Shown: positions 8,343-16,820 of the stretch, piece after piece
Layout: each line of letters starts with the position of its first letter
Numbering within the stretch: position 1 is the first letter of the stretch
Notes under the pieces: model-generated
What the model saw: only the letters and a program-made list of their open reading frames with translations
Database searches by the model: none
Told to the model about the DNA's origin: nothing
Assembly: GCF_003385515.1 (NCBI RefSeq)
Contig: NZ_QNVT01000006.1
Location: 1 to 64,000, forward strand
Direction: 5' to 3'
Length of the DNA stretch: 64,000 nt
Source of the DNA: Chryseobacterium pennae
GTDB taxonomy: Bacteria; Bacteroidota; Bacteroidia; Flavobacteriales; Weeksellaceae
Program-made: the position numbers and the translations under genes

Positions 8343-9842
8343 TTAAAATCCTAATCCCACTGTGAAAGCTTTTATGGTATTTGGATAATCTGAAACTGAA
8401 GTAGCGGCTCCGGTTGTTGTATTAATAGAGTAAATTTTTGTAGATGAACCTATTGATGCTGCTAAATAGGCCTTTTGGCTCATGCTTCCAATATCGAAAC
8501 CATTAGCATTTGTAATATTAATTCCTAAAGAGCCTGTTTCTACTAAATTTCCGTTATTAGGAGGGTTTTGCTGATATAATTTATCTGTATTGTGATCAAT
8601 GACAAATAGAGTAGTAGCAGTACTTCCCGCAAAATTATTAGTATAAGCAGCTGCGCTTATAAGGGGACTTCCTGGATTTAATGCAAGATCTACAGCAGCA
8701 ACTGTTCCGTCGTTAGGATTTAGGCGAAGATTCTGTCCTGTGTTGCTTACTACCCTTATTCTGTCCACGGTAGGATTGAAATCGAAACCAAAATCTGTTC
8801 CGGAAAGCAAAGTAGAAAAAGATGAAGTGCCTACAGCTGTAGCAGCACCTGTTCCCAAATTGATGGTGTAAATTCTACTTGAACTTCCCAATGCATACAA
8901 TTGTCCGTTTACAGGGCGGAAATCTATTCCTAAAATATTTTCACCACTTTGTAATCCAGCCACCGTCTTGGAAACAGGCATTGGACTGTTTGGATTGAAA
9001 ATTTGGAGATTATTAGAATTGTCAATGGCATAGGCTACCGGTTCTGTAGGAATGGCAATATCGATAAGAGCTTGCTGAAGAAAGCCTACAAATGTTGCTT
9101 TTCCATTATTAAGATCCAGAACATGCAATTTATCACTGAAAGCTAATAGAGCAGTACTGTTATCAAATTTAATATCAAAAGCAGCCTGCCCTGTAAAAGT
9201 GGTTCCCACGCTTCCCACTTCCACTAAAGTTCCATTGTTGGGAGGATCTTGTTTGTATAATTTTCCTAATACCGGATCAATATCATAGAGTATAGTTGAA
9301 GTAGTTCCTGCTTTACTGTTTGTGTAAGCTAATCCTGTTATTGAGGGACCTCCTGTTCCGTTAATATTAGTATCAGTAGCGGCAGTAGCTCCTGTTTCCG
9401 GATGTATACGCAGATTTTGTCCGGTATTACTCACCAGACGAATTCTGTCAACAGTAGGATTGAAATCAATTGAAGCTATTGTCCCCGAAATCAAAGGAGT
9501 AAATGCTGTTGAACTTACAGGTCTTGCTGAAGCATTGGATGTATTGATTATATATAATTTGCTGGCATTTGATAATGCATATAATTCTCCTGTTGCAGGC
9601 CTGAAATCTATGCTTAACAATTTTTCTCCTGATACAACACCTGTTACAGCTGTTTTGGAGGTGAAGGTTTTCGGATTATTAGAATTAAAATAAACAAGCT
9701 CATTCATTGCTGTTATTCCGTATACCATAAGATTGGGACTCTGAGGGATGTTTTCTGACATATGGTTTTCATCTGAATTATCACACGAAAAAAAAGTTGT
9801 AATGACAAACAGAGCCAAGTAGAAGTGTAATAGTTTTCTCAT
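8343..9842 (-). CDS. DUF4394 lipoprotein with two tandem domains
   Basis: The 499-residue protein has a lipoprotein signal with lipobox TFFSC at about residues 16-20. The mature part is two copies of DUF4394, each about 220 residues, sharing the motifs IDFRP-G-LYAL, DFNPTVDRIR-VSNTGQNLR, AYTN and LY-Q-PPNNG-LVE-GS-G. The repeating short strands suggest a beta-propeller-like fold. Function is unknown; the protein is expected to be tethered to the outer membrane or exported. It is transcribed alone, convergent with the metal pump gene. High similarity between copies suggests an internal duplication. Confidence 0.9.
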   Translation of the reverse strand: MRKLLHFYLALFVITTFFSCDNSDENHMSENIPQSPNLMVYGITAMNELVYFNSNNPKTFTSKTAVTGVVSGEKLLSIDFRPATGELYALSNASKLYIINTSNASARPVSSTAFTPLISGTIASIDFNPTVDRIRLVSNTGQNLRIHPETGATAATDTNINGTGGPSITGLAYTNSKAGTTSTILYDIDPVLGKLYKQDPPNNGTLVEVGSVGTTFTGQAAFDIKFDNSTALLAFSDKLHVLDLNNGKATFVGFLQQALIDIAIPTEPVAYAIDNSNNLQIFNPNSPMPVSKTVAGLQSGENILGIDFRPVNGQLYALGSSSRIYTINLGTGAATAVGTSSFSTLLSGTDFGFDFNPTVDRIRVVSNTGQNLRLNPNDGTVAAVDLALNPGSPLISAAAYTNNFAGSTATTLFVIDHNTDKLYQQNPPNNGNLVETGSLGINITNANGFDIGSMSQKAYLAASIGSSTKIYSINTTTGAATSVSDYPNTIKAFTVGLGF

Positions 9843-10010
9843 AATATTAATATTAGTTGTTGTTTTTATATGTACGAGAAAAAGATAAACATGGATTTAT
9901 TGGTAGACATACTTAAGTTTTTTGCCCATATATTGTATTCATAATTAGTAAGATAGTTTATATTTTTAATAAAACATTTCTAAGGATTTTTTTCAATCCG
10001 GAAAAATGTG

Positions 10011-10018
10011 TAAATTTG
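10011..10018 (+). promoter_or_regulatory. Possible upstream -7 box for tuf
   Basis: TAAATTTG followed by CA matches the Bacteroidetes TAnnTTTG box. No TTG is seen at the proper distance upstream, so it would be a second, weaker start about 150 bases before tuf. The whole gap 9843-10164 holds only this and the stronger box below. Confidence 0.35.
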
Positions 10019-10093
10019 CAGTCTCAATACGTTGAAATATAAGGTTTGTCCTTCATTGGATAAGAATATTGAAAGTTTTTTGAATAAAAAGTT

Positions 10094-10121
10094 TTTGGTA
10101 TTTAAAAATTCATTATATTTG
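10094..10121 (+). promoter_or_regulatory. Promoter of tuf
   Basis: TTTG at 10094-10097 and TATATTTG at 10114-10121 are separated by 16 bases and followed by CACACC, a close match to the Bacteroidetes sigma-A promoter. It is placed 43 bases before the EF-Tu start codon. Confidence 0.7.
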
Positions 10122-10164
10122 CACACCGAAAATTTGAAAAACAATAAATAAATAATTTTAAATC

Positions 10165-11376
10165 ATGGCAAAGGAAACGTTTAATCGTAACAAACCACAC
10201 TTGAACATTGGTACTATTGGTCACGTTGACCATGGTAAAACTACTCTTACAGCTGCTATTTCTGCTGTATTAGCTAGCAAAGGTCTTGCTGAGAAAAAAG
10301 ACTTCTCTGCAATTGACTCTGCTCCAGAAGAAAAAGAAAGAGGTATTACTATCAATACTGCTCACATCGAATACGAAACTGAAAAAAGACACTATGCTCA
10401 CGTTGACTGTCCAGGTCACGCCGACTATGTTAAGAACATGGTAACTGGTGCTGCTCAAATGGATGGAGCTATCGTAGTATGTGCTGCAACTGATGGTCCT
10501 ATGCCTCAGACTAGAGAACATATCCTACTTTGCCGTCAGGTAAACGTACCTAGAATCGTTGTTTTCATGAACAAAGTTGACATGGTAGACGATCCTGAAT
10601 TGTTAGAGCTTGTTGAAATGGAACTTAGAGACTTATTGTCTACTTATGAATTTGATGGTGATAACTCTCCAGTAATTCAAGGTTCTGCTCTAGGTGCTCT
10701 TACAGCTGCAACTGCATCTCCTGCTAACACAGAAGACAAGTGGTTCAAAAGTGTAGAAGAATTAATGGATGCTGTTGATACTTGGATCGAGCAACCACCA
10801 AGAGATACTGAAAAGCCATTCTTGATGCCAATCGAAGACGTATTCTCTATTACAGGTAGAGGTACTGTTGCAACTGGTAGAATCGAGGCTGGTGTTATCA
10901 ACACTGGAGATCCAGTTGATATCGTAGGTATGGGTGATGAAAAATTAACTTCTACTATTACAGGAGTTGAGATGTTCAGAAAGATCCTTGATAGAGGTGA
11001 AGCTGGAGATAACGTAGGTCTATTGTTGAGAGGTATTGAAAAAACTGACATCAAGAGAGGTATGGTTATCGCTAAGAAAGATTCTGTGAAGCCACACAAA
11101 AAATTCAAAGCATCTGTTTATATCCTTTCTAAAGAAGAAGGTGGACGTCACACTCCATTCCACAACAAATACCGTCCTCAGTTCTATGTAAGAACTACTG
11201 ACGTTACAGGTGAAATCTTCTTACCAGAAGGTGTAGAAATGGTAATGCCTGGTGATAACTTAGAGATCACTGTAGAATTGTTACAACCAATCGCTCTTAA
11301 CGTAGGTCTTAGATTTGCGATCAGAGAAGGTGGTAGAACAGTTGGTTCAGGTCAGGTTACTGAAATCGTAGACTAA
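10165..11376 (+). CDS. tuf: Translation elongation factor Tu
   Basis: The 403-residue GTPase delivers aminoacyl-tRNA to the ribosome. The P-loop GHVDHGKT (residues 19-26), switch region [10 protein letters not shown]3 [12 protein letters not shown] and G4 NKVD are intact, followed by the two beta-barrel domains ending GQVTEIVD. It is slightly longer than the usual 395 residues, with a short acidic insertion around ASPANTEDK in the region before domain 2. Codon use is strongly biased, as expected for a highly expressed gene. It has its own promoter and terminator, and is followed by tRNA-Trp, secE and nusG, the conserved bacterial order. Confidence 0.98.
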   Translation: MAKETFNRNKPHLNIGTIGHVDHGKTTLTAAISAVLASKGLAEKKDFSAIDSAPEEKERGITINTAHIEYETEKRHYAHVDCPGHADYVKNMVTGAAQMDGAIVVCAATDGPMPQTREHILLCRQVNVPRIVVFMNKVDMVDDPELLELVEMELRDLLSTYEFDGDNSPVIQGSALGALTAATASPANTEDKWFKSVEELMDAVDTWIEQPPRDTEKPFLMPIEDVFSITGRGTVATGRIEAGVINTGDPVDIVGMGDEKLTSTITGVEMFRKILDRGEAGDNVGLLLRGIEKTDIKRGMVIAKKDSVKPHKKFKASVYILSKEEGGRHTPFHNKYRPQFYVRTTDVTGEIFLPEGVEMVMPGDNLEITVELLQPIALNVGLRFAIREGGRTVGSGQVTEIVD

Positions 11377-11393
11377 TCATCTTAAAATAAATT

Positions 11394-11427
11394 AAGCTTC
11401 CGAAAGGAAACTCTCGGAAGCTTTTTT
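11394..11427 (+). terminator. Terminator of tuf
   Basis: Arms 11394-11403 and 11414-11423 (AAGCTTCCGA and its complement) form a 10-bp stem followed by a T-run, directly after the tuf stop codon. Confidence 0.85.
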
Positions 11428-11431
11428 AACT

Positions 11432-11502
11432 ACGGGCATCGTCCAATGGTAGGATACCGGTCTCCAAAACCGTTGATCAGGGTTCGAATCCTTGTGCCCG
11501 TG
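11432..11502 (+). tRNA. trnW: tRNA-Trp (anticodon CCA)
   Basis: Acceptor arms ACGGGCA and TGCCCGT pair over 7 bases, the D arm contains AATGGTAGGA, the anticodon loop reads CTCCAAA with CCA in place, and the T arm has GGTTCGAATCC. The 3' CCA end is not encoded (GCA follows). Placement just before secE is the widely conserved arrangement. Confidence 0.95.
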
Positions 11503-11514
11503 CAAATATAAATT

Positions 11515-11721
11515 ATGAGTTCATTTGTCGATTTTTTAAAAGGTTCTTATAACGAATTCAGACATAAAGTTGAATGGCCAAAATGGGCTGACCTTCAGTC
11601 GTCTACAATTGTAGTGACTATTGCGACAGTGATCTTGGCTTTATTTACTTTTGGAGTTGATGAATTGTTTTCAAAAGCAATCAGCAACATCATTGGAATG
11701 CTAATCAACTTGTTCAACTAA
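11515..11721 (+). CDS. secE: Preprotein translocase subunit SecE
   Basis: The 68-residue protein is the short single-span form of SecE. It has the amphipathic N-terminal helix with the conserved E-x-x-K-V-x-W-P segment (RHKVEWPKW) and one transmembrane segment at about residues 33-60. It stabilises SecY in the Sec channel. It lies 12 bases after tRNA-Trp and 18 bases before nusG, and is probably cotranscribed with both. Confidence 0.96.
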   Translation: MSSFVDFLKGSYNEFRHKVEWPKWADLQSSTIVVTIATVILALFTFGVDELFSKAISNIIGMLINLFN

Positions 11722-11739
11722 TTAAAGTATTTTCCCATA

Positions 11740-12282
11740 ATGAGCGAATTGAAATGGTATGTGCTGAAAGCAATCAGCGGACAGGAAAATAAAGTGAAAA
11801 ACTATATTGAGACAGAAATCAAACGTTTAGGGTTTGAGCAGTACGTTACTCAGGTGGTTATTCCTATGGAAAAGGTTATTCAAATTAGAAACGGTAAGAA
11901 AGTTCCTAAAGAAAAGCCTTACTATCCTGGATACTTGATGATTGAAGCTGAACTGATGGGAGAAATTCCTCACGTTATCAAAAACATCCCTGGAGTTATT
12001 TCTTTCTTAAGTCTAACAAAAGGTGGAGATCCTGTTCCAATGAGAAAATCTGAGGTGAACAGAATGCTTGGAAGAATGGATGAACTTTCAGAATTCGCAA
12101 GCGATGTTGAGATTCCATATGTAGTAGGTGAAAACGTAAAAGTGATCGATGGTCCTTTCAACGGATTCAATGGTACAGTTGAGAAGATTCTTGAAGATAA
12201 AAAGAAAATTGAAGTTTCTGTATTGATCTTCGGTAGAAAAACTCCAATGGAGCTTAGCTACATGCAAGTAGAAAAAGTATAA
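11740..12282 (+). CDS. nusG: Transcription termination/antitermination protein NusG
   Basis: The 180-residue protein has the NusG N-terminal domain (KWYVLKAISGQENKVK, YPGYLMIEAEL, IPGVISFL) and a C-terminal KOW domain at about residues 127-180 (GENVKVIDGPFNGFNGTV). It binds RNA polymerase and couples it to Rho or to the ribosome. In most bacteria rplK follows at once; here a terminator and about 6 kb of unrelated genes intervene. Confidence 0.97.
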   Translation: MSELKWYVLKAISGQENKVKNYIETEIKRLGFEQYVTQVVIPMEKVIQIRNGKKVPKEKPYYPGYLMIEAELMGEIPHVIKNIPGVISFLSLTKGGDPVPMRKSEVNRMLGRMDELSEFASDVEIPYVVGENVKVIDGPFNGFNGTVEKILEDKKKIEVSVLIFGRKTPMELSYMQVEKV

Positions 12283-12300
12283 TAATTACTTACACAATAT

Positions 12301-12330
12301 AAAAAAGACTGCTTTTAAGCGGTCTTTTTT
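12301..12330 (+). terminator. Terminator after nusG
   Basis: An A-run, a stem around GACTGCTT/AAGCGGTC (one G-T pair) and a T-run form a symmetric hairpin 18 bases after the nusG stop. It separates secE-nusG from the ribosomal protein genes downstream. Confidence 0.85.
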
Positions 12331-13000
12331 CATTTTATAACATCCCCATTTAAGGATCAGAAATATAATTGTTAATAAGGATTGAATGCTTTCGTAATTA
12401 AAGATCAGTCTTTACTCATTATTTCTGAGAAACTGTAATAATTGGCTATTAGCTCTGGATTATCGGATACTTGATATAACTTTCAATAGAAGCGGAGATC
12501 CTAGCCTGCCTATCAGATAAAGCATTCCATCCATTAGTCTGACAAAACCCGATATTGATCCATTTAATGAATAATATGGAGCCAATTTTAAAGCCTTTCA
12601 ACTATTCTTTTCCCTAAAATATTTCGATATTAATAAGAAACTATCATTTTTTACCTGTTTAATTTTGTTTTTTATAAATTTTAATTAATTATTTTATTGA
12701 AAATATAAAATCTGATTCACGTTAGCTGTTTCTATTAAGGACTTTACCAGAATTCAATACTCACTTTTATGGGATAACAGGTAGTTTTTCCTTTATTTAA
12801 AGGTGTTTCCAAAGGTTAATTCTCTTTTGATGGCATACTTCTTGTAAGTTATTCATCAATCAGCCCATAAAACTTATTGTTTTTCTCATACGTGCACTGT
12901 TTACAGATGCGCAGTATATTTTGTGTTTTAAACCGAAAATCTTAAATGTGATTCATGAGATGTGGGAGGAATGGAAATCTTAGCAAACACATAACGCACA
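12331..13000. other. Long gene-free AT-rich gap
   Basis: About 670 bases hold no frame that I can support and no recognisable gene remnant. Near the end, TATATTTT at about 12914 is an imperfect -7 box for the secreted protein operon at 13001. The AT content is higher than in the flanking core genes. The gap marks the left junction of the block that separates nusG from rplK. Confidence 0.5.
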
Positions 13001-13621
13001 ATGACAAAAATTACTTCGATGATCCTTTTATTAGGTTCAACAGTATTATTAAATGCTCAAGTTGGTATAAATACTTCAAACCCGGAAAAGGAGCTTACGG
13101 TGAACGGTACGATGAAAACTTCAGGTATTGTTTTCAAAAAGCCAATGGAAAAATTGGGGACTGATGAAAATTATACTTTTATTATCAAATCTCCTGCTCC
13201 TGAAAATAAAATAACGGCGTACAATGATTCTTTTGTACCCAATTCGCCGGCACCCATCAATATTATACAGTTTAAAATTACCTGTGATCCTTCAGATAAA
13301 GACTGGGTAAAAGAGTTTGATACCAAAATTAATTCTAAAAAATTTCTGGTAGTAATCTCTTCCTTCGGATTTACCCAGCCTGTAAGAACCAATACCGCAG
13401 ACTGGCTGACTCCGGTTCCTCAGATCTTTGCTTATTCAACAGGCACTACCTGGAAATTAAAAGCTGACTATGAAGGTTTTTCTCCCACGTCTACATTGCC
13501 AACAGGAGAATGGACGCTTAATTTATTGGTATATGACAGATCTTACGCAAAAGAATTTAACTCAACTCAATCCCTTAGAAACTCTACAACAGGTGCCGCT
13601 GCCGCTCCTTTAATTCAATAA
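13001..13621 (+). CDS. Secreted protein with GIN-x-P N-terminal motif, paralogue 1
   Basis: The 206-residue protein has a signal peptide (about residues 1-19, ending LLNAQ). The mature start VGINTSNPEKELTVNG is the short motif, G-I-N-T-x-x-P-x-x-x-L-x-V-x-G, seen at the head of many exported flavobacterial proteins and also in phage tail-fibre heads. The rest is beta-strand-rich with a WTLNLLVYDRS segment shared with the next gene. I do not recognise a named family. It is the first of three paralogues transcribed together; gaps are 9 and 6 bases. No T9SS sorting domain is visible. Confidence 0.8.
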   Translation: MTKITSMILLLGSTVLLNAQVGINTSNPEKELTVNGTMKTSGIVFKKPMEKLGTDENYTFIIKSPAPENKITAYNDSFVPNSPAPINIIQFKITCDPSDKDWVKEFDTKINSKKFLVVISSFGFTQPVRTNTADWLTPVPQIFAYSTGTTWKLKADYEGFSPTSTLPTGEWTLNLLVYDRSYAKEFNSTQSLRNSTTGAAAAPLIQ

Positions 13622-13630
13622 AATACGACA

Positions 13631-14269
13631 ATGAAAAAAATGATAACATTATTCTTTGTGACTATTGCTTCATTGGGAGTAAAGGCACAAATCGGAATTA
13701 ATACTGCCAACCCAAAGGGAGTTTTGGATGTAGAAGGAGAAACTTTAGTAGAATCTTATCTTATCGATACTGAAAATGTAACGGCAAGAGGGAACTATTT
13801 ACTGCTTACCCGTTCTAAGGATTCTTCTCCTGTAGGGAAAGTGAAGCTGCTTGATATTACACTTCGTAATGTAGCTCCGGTAAATATGTATAATGTAGTG
13901 CTGAAAAACGTAAAGCAGGACGAAGTAATTAACCTTAATACAGGGCTGGATGCAGATAAATATGTTGTAGCTATTACTGGTGCTGTTTTCACCGATGCCG
14001 TTTCTGCTACTACAACCTCTACTTCAAGACTGTACGGGGCGTATTCTACAGAAGTAACCAAAATACAAAAAAACGGGAAAAATTATCAGGCCGTTAATCT
14101 TAGTTTTAAGGGAGCGGGTACTGTATCTGCACAAAACGGGACATGGACACTTACCTTAAATGTATTTGAAAAATCTCTGGTAAAAGACTGGGGAACATTT
14201 GCCGGTTCTGTATCAGCTTCGGCGTCTTTTACCGGAGTATCTACCAACACGCCTCTAGGGCTTCAATAA
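13631..14269 (+). CDS. Secreted protein with GIN-x-P N-terminal motif, paralogue 2
   Basis: The 212-residue protein has a signal peptide (about 1-19, ending GVKAQ) and mature start IGINTANPKGVLDVEG. It shares with paralogue 1 the central pattern of a K-V-x-x-x-x-V-A-I-(T/S) strand region (DADKYVVAITG against SKKFLVVISSF) and the NGTWTLTLNVFEKS stretch against EWTLNLLVYDRS. Function is unknown; a structural or adhesive surface role is only a guess. It lies 9 bases after paralogue 1. Confidence 0.8.
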   Translation: MKKMITLFFVTIASLGVKAQIGINTANPKGVLDVEGETLVESYLIDTENVTARGNYLLLTRSKDSSPVGKVKLLDITLRNVAPVNMYNVVLKNVKQDEVINLNTGLDADKYVVAITGAVFTDAVSATTTSTSRLYGAYSTEVTKIQKNGKNYQAVNLSFKGAGTVSAQNGTWTLTLNVFEKSLVKDWGTFAGSVSASASFTGVSTNTPLGLQ

Positions 14270-14275
14270 TAAAAC

Positions 14276-14944
14276 ATGATAAAACAAATTTATATTACAA
14301 TGATGATAGGACTGGGAATCTTTCTGAATGCCCAGACCGGAAAAGTAGGAATCAAGACAGATAACCCTACAGAGACACTTGATGTAAACGGAAAGACTCA
14401 TACCAATTCTTTATATCTCAGAAATCCGGGAGAACCTACCATGACAGGGGGAAGTTTTCTGGCCACATCAGAAAATGCATTACAGCTATATGATCCGAAT
14501 CTGGAAAGCAGCGGATTATTCAATTATATCAAGCTTACGCTGACAGGAGTTTCGGGACAAGGAATTGCTGATTATGATACAAAAATTGATGCCAATAACT
14601 TTCTGGTTGTACTTCATAACTATTCTTTCAAGCTTAGCAATGGAAATACGAATGTAATGCTTGATTATGGTGATAACGGAGTTAATGACAACAAACAGGG
14701 ATCACCTGATGTAACTGCGTTCAAAAGTAATGGAACATGGCATATCAAAGCAAGATTTACTGATAGCAGAATTATTGCCAACACTTCTGCGGGACCATCA
14801 AGAACTTATAATGATTTCACTGTTGATCTTTATCTGATGGCCTATAAAAGATTGATTACAAAGCATAATATCAATGAGGTTAATGCTAATCTTGGTGGAA
14901 CTGATGGTTCTGCTCAAACAATTAATAAACCATCAGGTTTTTAA
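14276..14944 (+). CDS. Secreted protein with GIN-x-P N-terminal motif, paralogue 3
   Basis: The 222-residue protein has a signal peptide (about 1-19, ending FLNAQ), followed by a diverged motif VGIKTDNPTETLDVNG. It keeps the core DAN-NFLVVLHNYSF and the TVDLYLMAYKR segment that matches the corresponding places in paralogues 1 and 2. It closes the three-gene operon and is followed by a strong terminator. No domain name can be assigned with confidence. Confidence 0.8.
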   Translation: MIKQIYITMMIGLGIFLNAQTGKVGIKTDNPTETLDVNGKTHTNSLYLRNPGEPTMTGGSFLATSENALQLYDPNLESSGLFNYIKLTLTGVSGQGIADYDTKIDANNFLVVLHNYSFKLSNGNTNVMLDYGDNGVNDNKQGSPDVTAFKSNGTWHIKARFTDSRIIANTSAGPSRTYNDFTVDLYLMAYKRLITKHNINEVNANLGGTDGSAQTINKPSGF

Positions 14945-14969
14945 TACAATAAAAACTTAGTTGATTAAG

Positions 14970-15003
14970 AAACCAGACTTTTGAATAAGAGTCTGGTTTT
15001 TTA
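14970..15003 (+). terminator. Terminator after the secreted paralogue operon
   Basis: Arms 14970-14979 and 14990-14999 (AAACCAGACT and its complement) form a 10-bp stem ending in a T-run. Confidence 0.85.
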
Positions 15004-15117
15004 TTTTGATATTTTTACAGTTATATAAGGAATGTTTTGTCAATTTGTTAGGTGTAGTTGAATATTGTTTATTGCTTTTTCAAATGATTTTATAATTTTA
15101 TATGGAATTATATTGAA

Positions 15118-16677
15118 ATGGGAAAACGAATACCTTCTATATTATCATTACTGTTTTCAGTAGCGCTGTGTTTGGGGCAGAACAGAAAAGAGTATGAGCA
15201 ATATATGAATACTGCCAATGGGCTGAAATTTAAAGATTGGAAAAAGGCAGAGTTTAATATACAGCAGGCAAGAAAGAAAGTTGATGAACGTGATTTAGGA
15301 GACTTTTATATCGAAGCTGCAAAAATTTACAGTGATGTAAATTATTTTGATCTGACTCTGGATTATTCCAACAAAGCTTATCATCTGTTTTTGGATAAAG
15401 ATGAAGAGAAAATGGCTAAAATAGATGGTATTTTTGCTTATACTTACTCACAGCTTAATGATACCAGGCGGGCTATTTCTTATTACAAGAAACTTTTAGG
15501 ATTTTATCAGAAGCAAAAACAGGAAACAGAAACCATTAAGCTTCTTAATAATTTGGGAAATGCTTATCTGGTGTTATCCAAACTGGATTCATCAAGATAT
15601 TACTTTGAAAAAGCATTGGTGGCTTTTAAAACATATAATAATCCTGTTATCAAAGCATTTGTCTTCTCAAATTTGGGGAAACTTAATTTTCTGGAAGGTA
15701 ACAATGCTAAAGCAGAGGAGTATCTTTTAGAAGCAGAAGCTATTGTGAAAATTAATAAGATTGAAGATCATAAATCCAACTATCAGGTTAATTATAACCT
15801 TGCCAATTTCTATATTGAAACAGAAAATCCTGAAAAAGCCTTACAGTATGCCGGAAATGTGGGAAACCATATCGTCCCCAATGCCATCAGCTTTGATAAT
15901 ACAAATTATTTAAGAACTTTATATAAGGCTTACCAACTCAATAAGGACTATAAAAACTCTGTAGAAACTTTTAAAAAATATGATTCTATACGGGAATTGC
16001 TGAACGTAGAGGAAAAAGCAGTGAATGTAGAGCGTTTAAAAGTAAGACATGATTATGAACTGCAGAAAAGAATGGACAAAATAGAGCAGGATAGAAAGAA
16101 TATGCTGTATGTCGTGATGGTCATTATTCTTCTGCTGGTCGTAGCAATCAGTATTTTGCTGCTTATTAATTTCAGAAACAAGGCTGAAAAACTCCGCTTA
16201 GAAAAGAAGCTGATTGAAAACCGTGAGAAGCAGCTGGAAATAGATAATCAGATGAAAGAAAAAATGTTGGTATATAAATCTATGGAACAATCTAAAATAG
16301 AAGAAATTTTTAAATCTCTTCTGGAACAGGTCAATGTTTTGAAAACTAAGCTTAAAGACAGTGAGATCAATGAGGTTTCCAGGATTATCAACAAAATTAA
16401 GCTGAATACTAAACACGACTCATGGGGAGATTTTGAATACCATTTCCTGAATATCCATGAATCGTTTTACGAAAATCTGGATCGCAAACATCCTGGGCTG
16501 ACCAACTACGATAAACGGCTGGCAGCTATGCTGAAGCTTAAATTGTCTACAAAAGAAATTTCAAATCTGCTGAATGTAACCCCAAAAACAATTGAAAATT
16601 CGAGAACACGCCTGAGGAAAAAAATGAATCTGACCAATACCAAAGAAGACCTTGCTCAATATTTAAATGAATTATAA
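15118..16677 (+). CDS. TPR membrane protein with C-terminal LuxR-type HTH
   Basis: The 519-residue protein has a signal peptide (about 1-21), tetratricopeptide repeats over about residues 25-300, one transmembrane segment at about 328-350, a coiled-coil linker (about 355-400) and a C-terminal helix-turn-helix of LuxR/GerE type (about 470-503, LSTKEISNLLNVTPKTIE). This layout, periplasmic TPR sensor, membrane span, cytoplasmic DNA-binding domain, is common among flavobacterial regulators. It sits between two sets of secreted-protein genes and might control them, which is inference from position only. It has its own transcription unit. Confidence 0.88.
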   Translation: MGKRIPSILSLLFSVALCLGQNRKEYEQYMNTANGLKFKDWKKAEFNIQQARKKVDERDLGDFYIEAAKIYSDVNYFDLTLDYSNKAYHLFLDKDEEKMAKIDGIFAYTYSQLNDTRRAISYYKKLLGFYQKQKQETETIKLLNNLGNAYLVLSKLDSSRYYFEKALVAFKTYNNPVIKAFVFSNLGKLNFLEGNNAKAEEYLLEAEAIVKINKIEDHKSNYQVNYNLANFYIETENPEKALQYAGNVGNHIVPNAISFDNTNYLRTLYKAYQLNKDYKNSVETFKKYDSIRELLNVEEKAVNVERLKVRHDYELQKRMDKIEQDRKNMLYVVMVIILLLVVAISILLLINFRNKAEKLRLEKKLIENREKQLEIDNQMKEKMLVYKSMEQSKIEEIFKSLLEQVNVLKTKLKDSEINEVSRIINKIKLNTKHDSWGDFEYHFLNIHESFYENLDRKHPGLTNYDKRLAAMLKLKLSTKEISNLLNVTPKTIENSRTRLRKKMNLTNTKEDLAQYLNEL

Positions 16678-16820
16678 TGTGTTGATATTTAACATCTTGT
16701 TATTGTGTGTGTGGAAATGATGTGGTGTTTTTTTCCTTATAAGTGGTAATTGTGTGTGGTATTTTTATACAGGTTGGGTGGCAATGCATTCCTTTGTCTC
16801 CTATTTAAAACAATACCACT

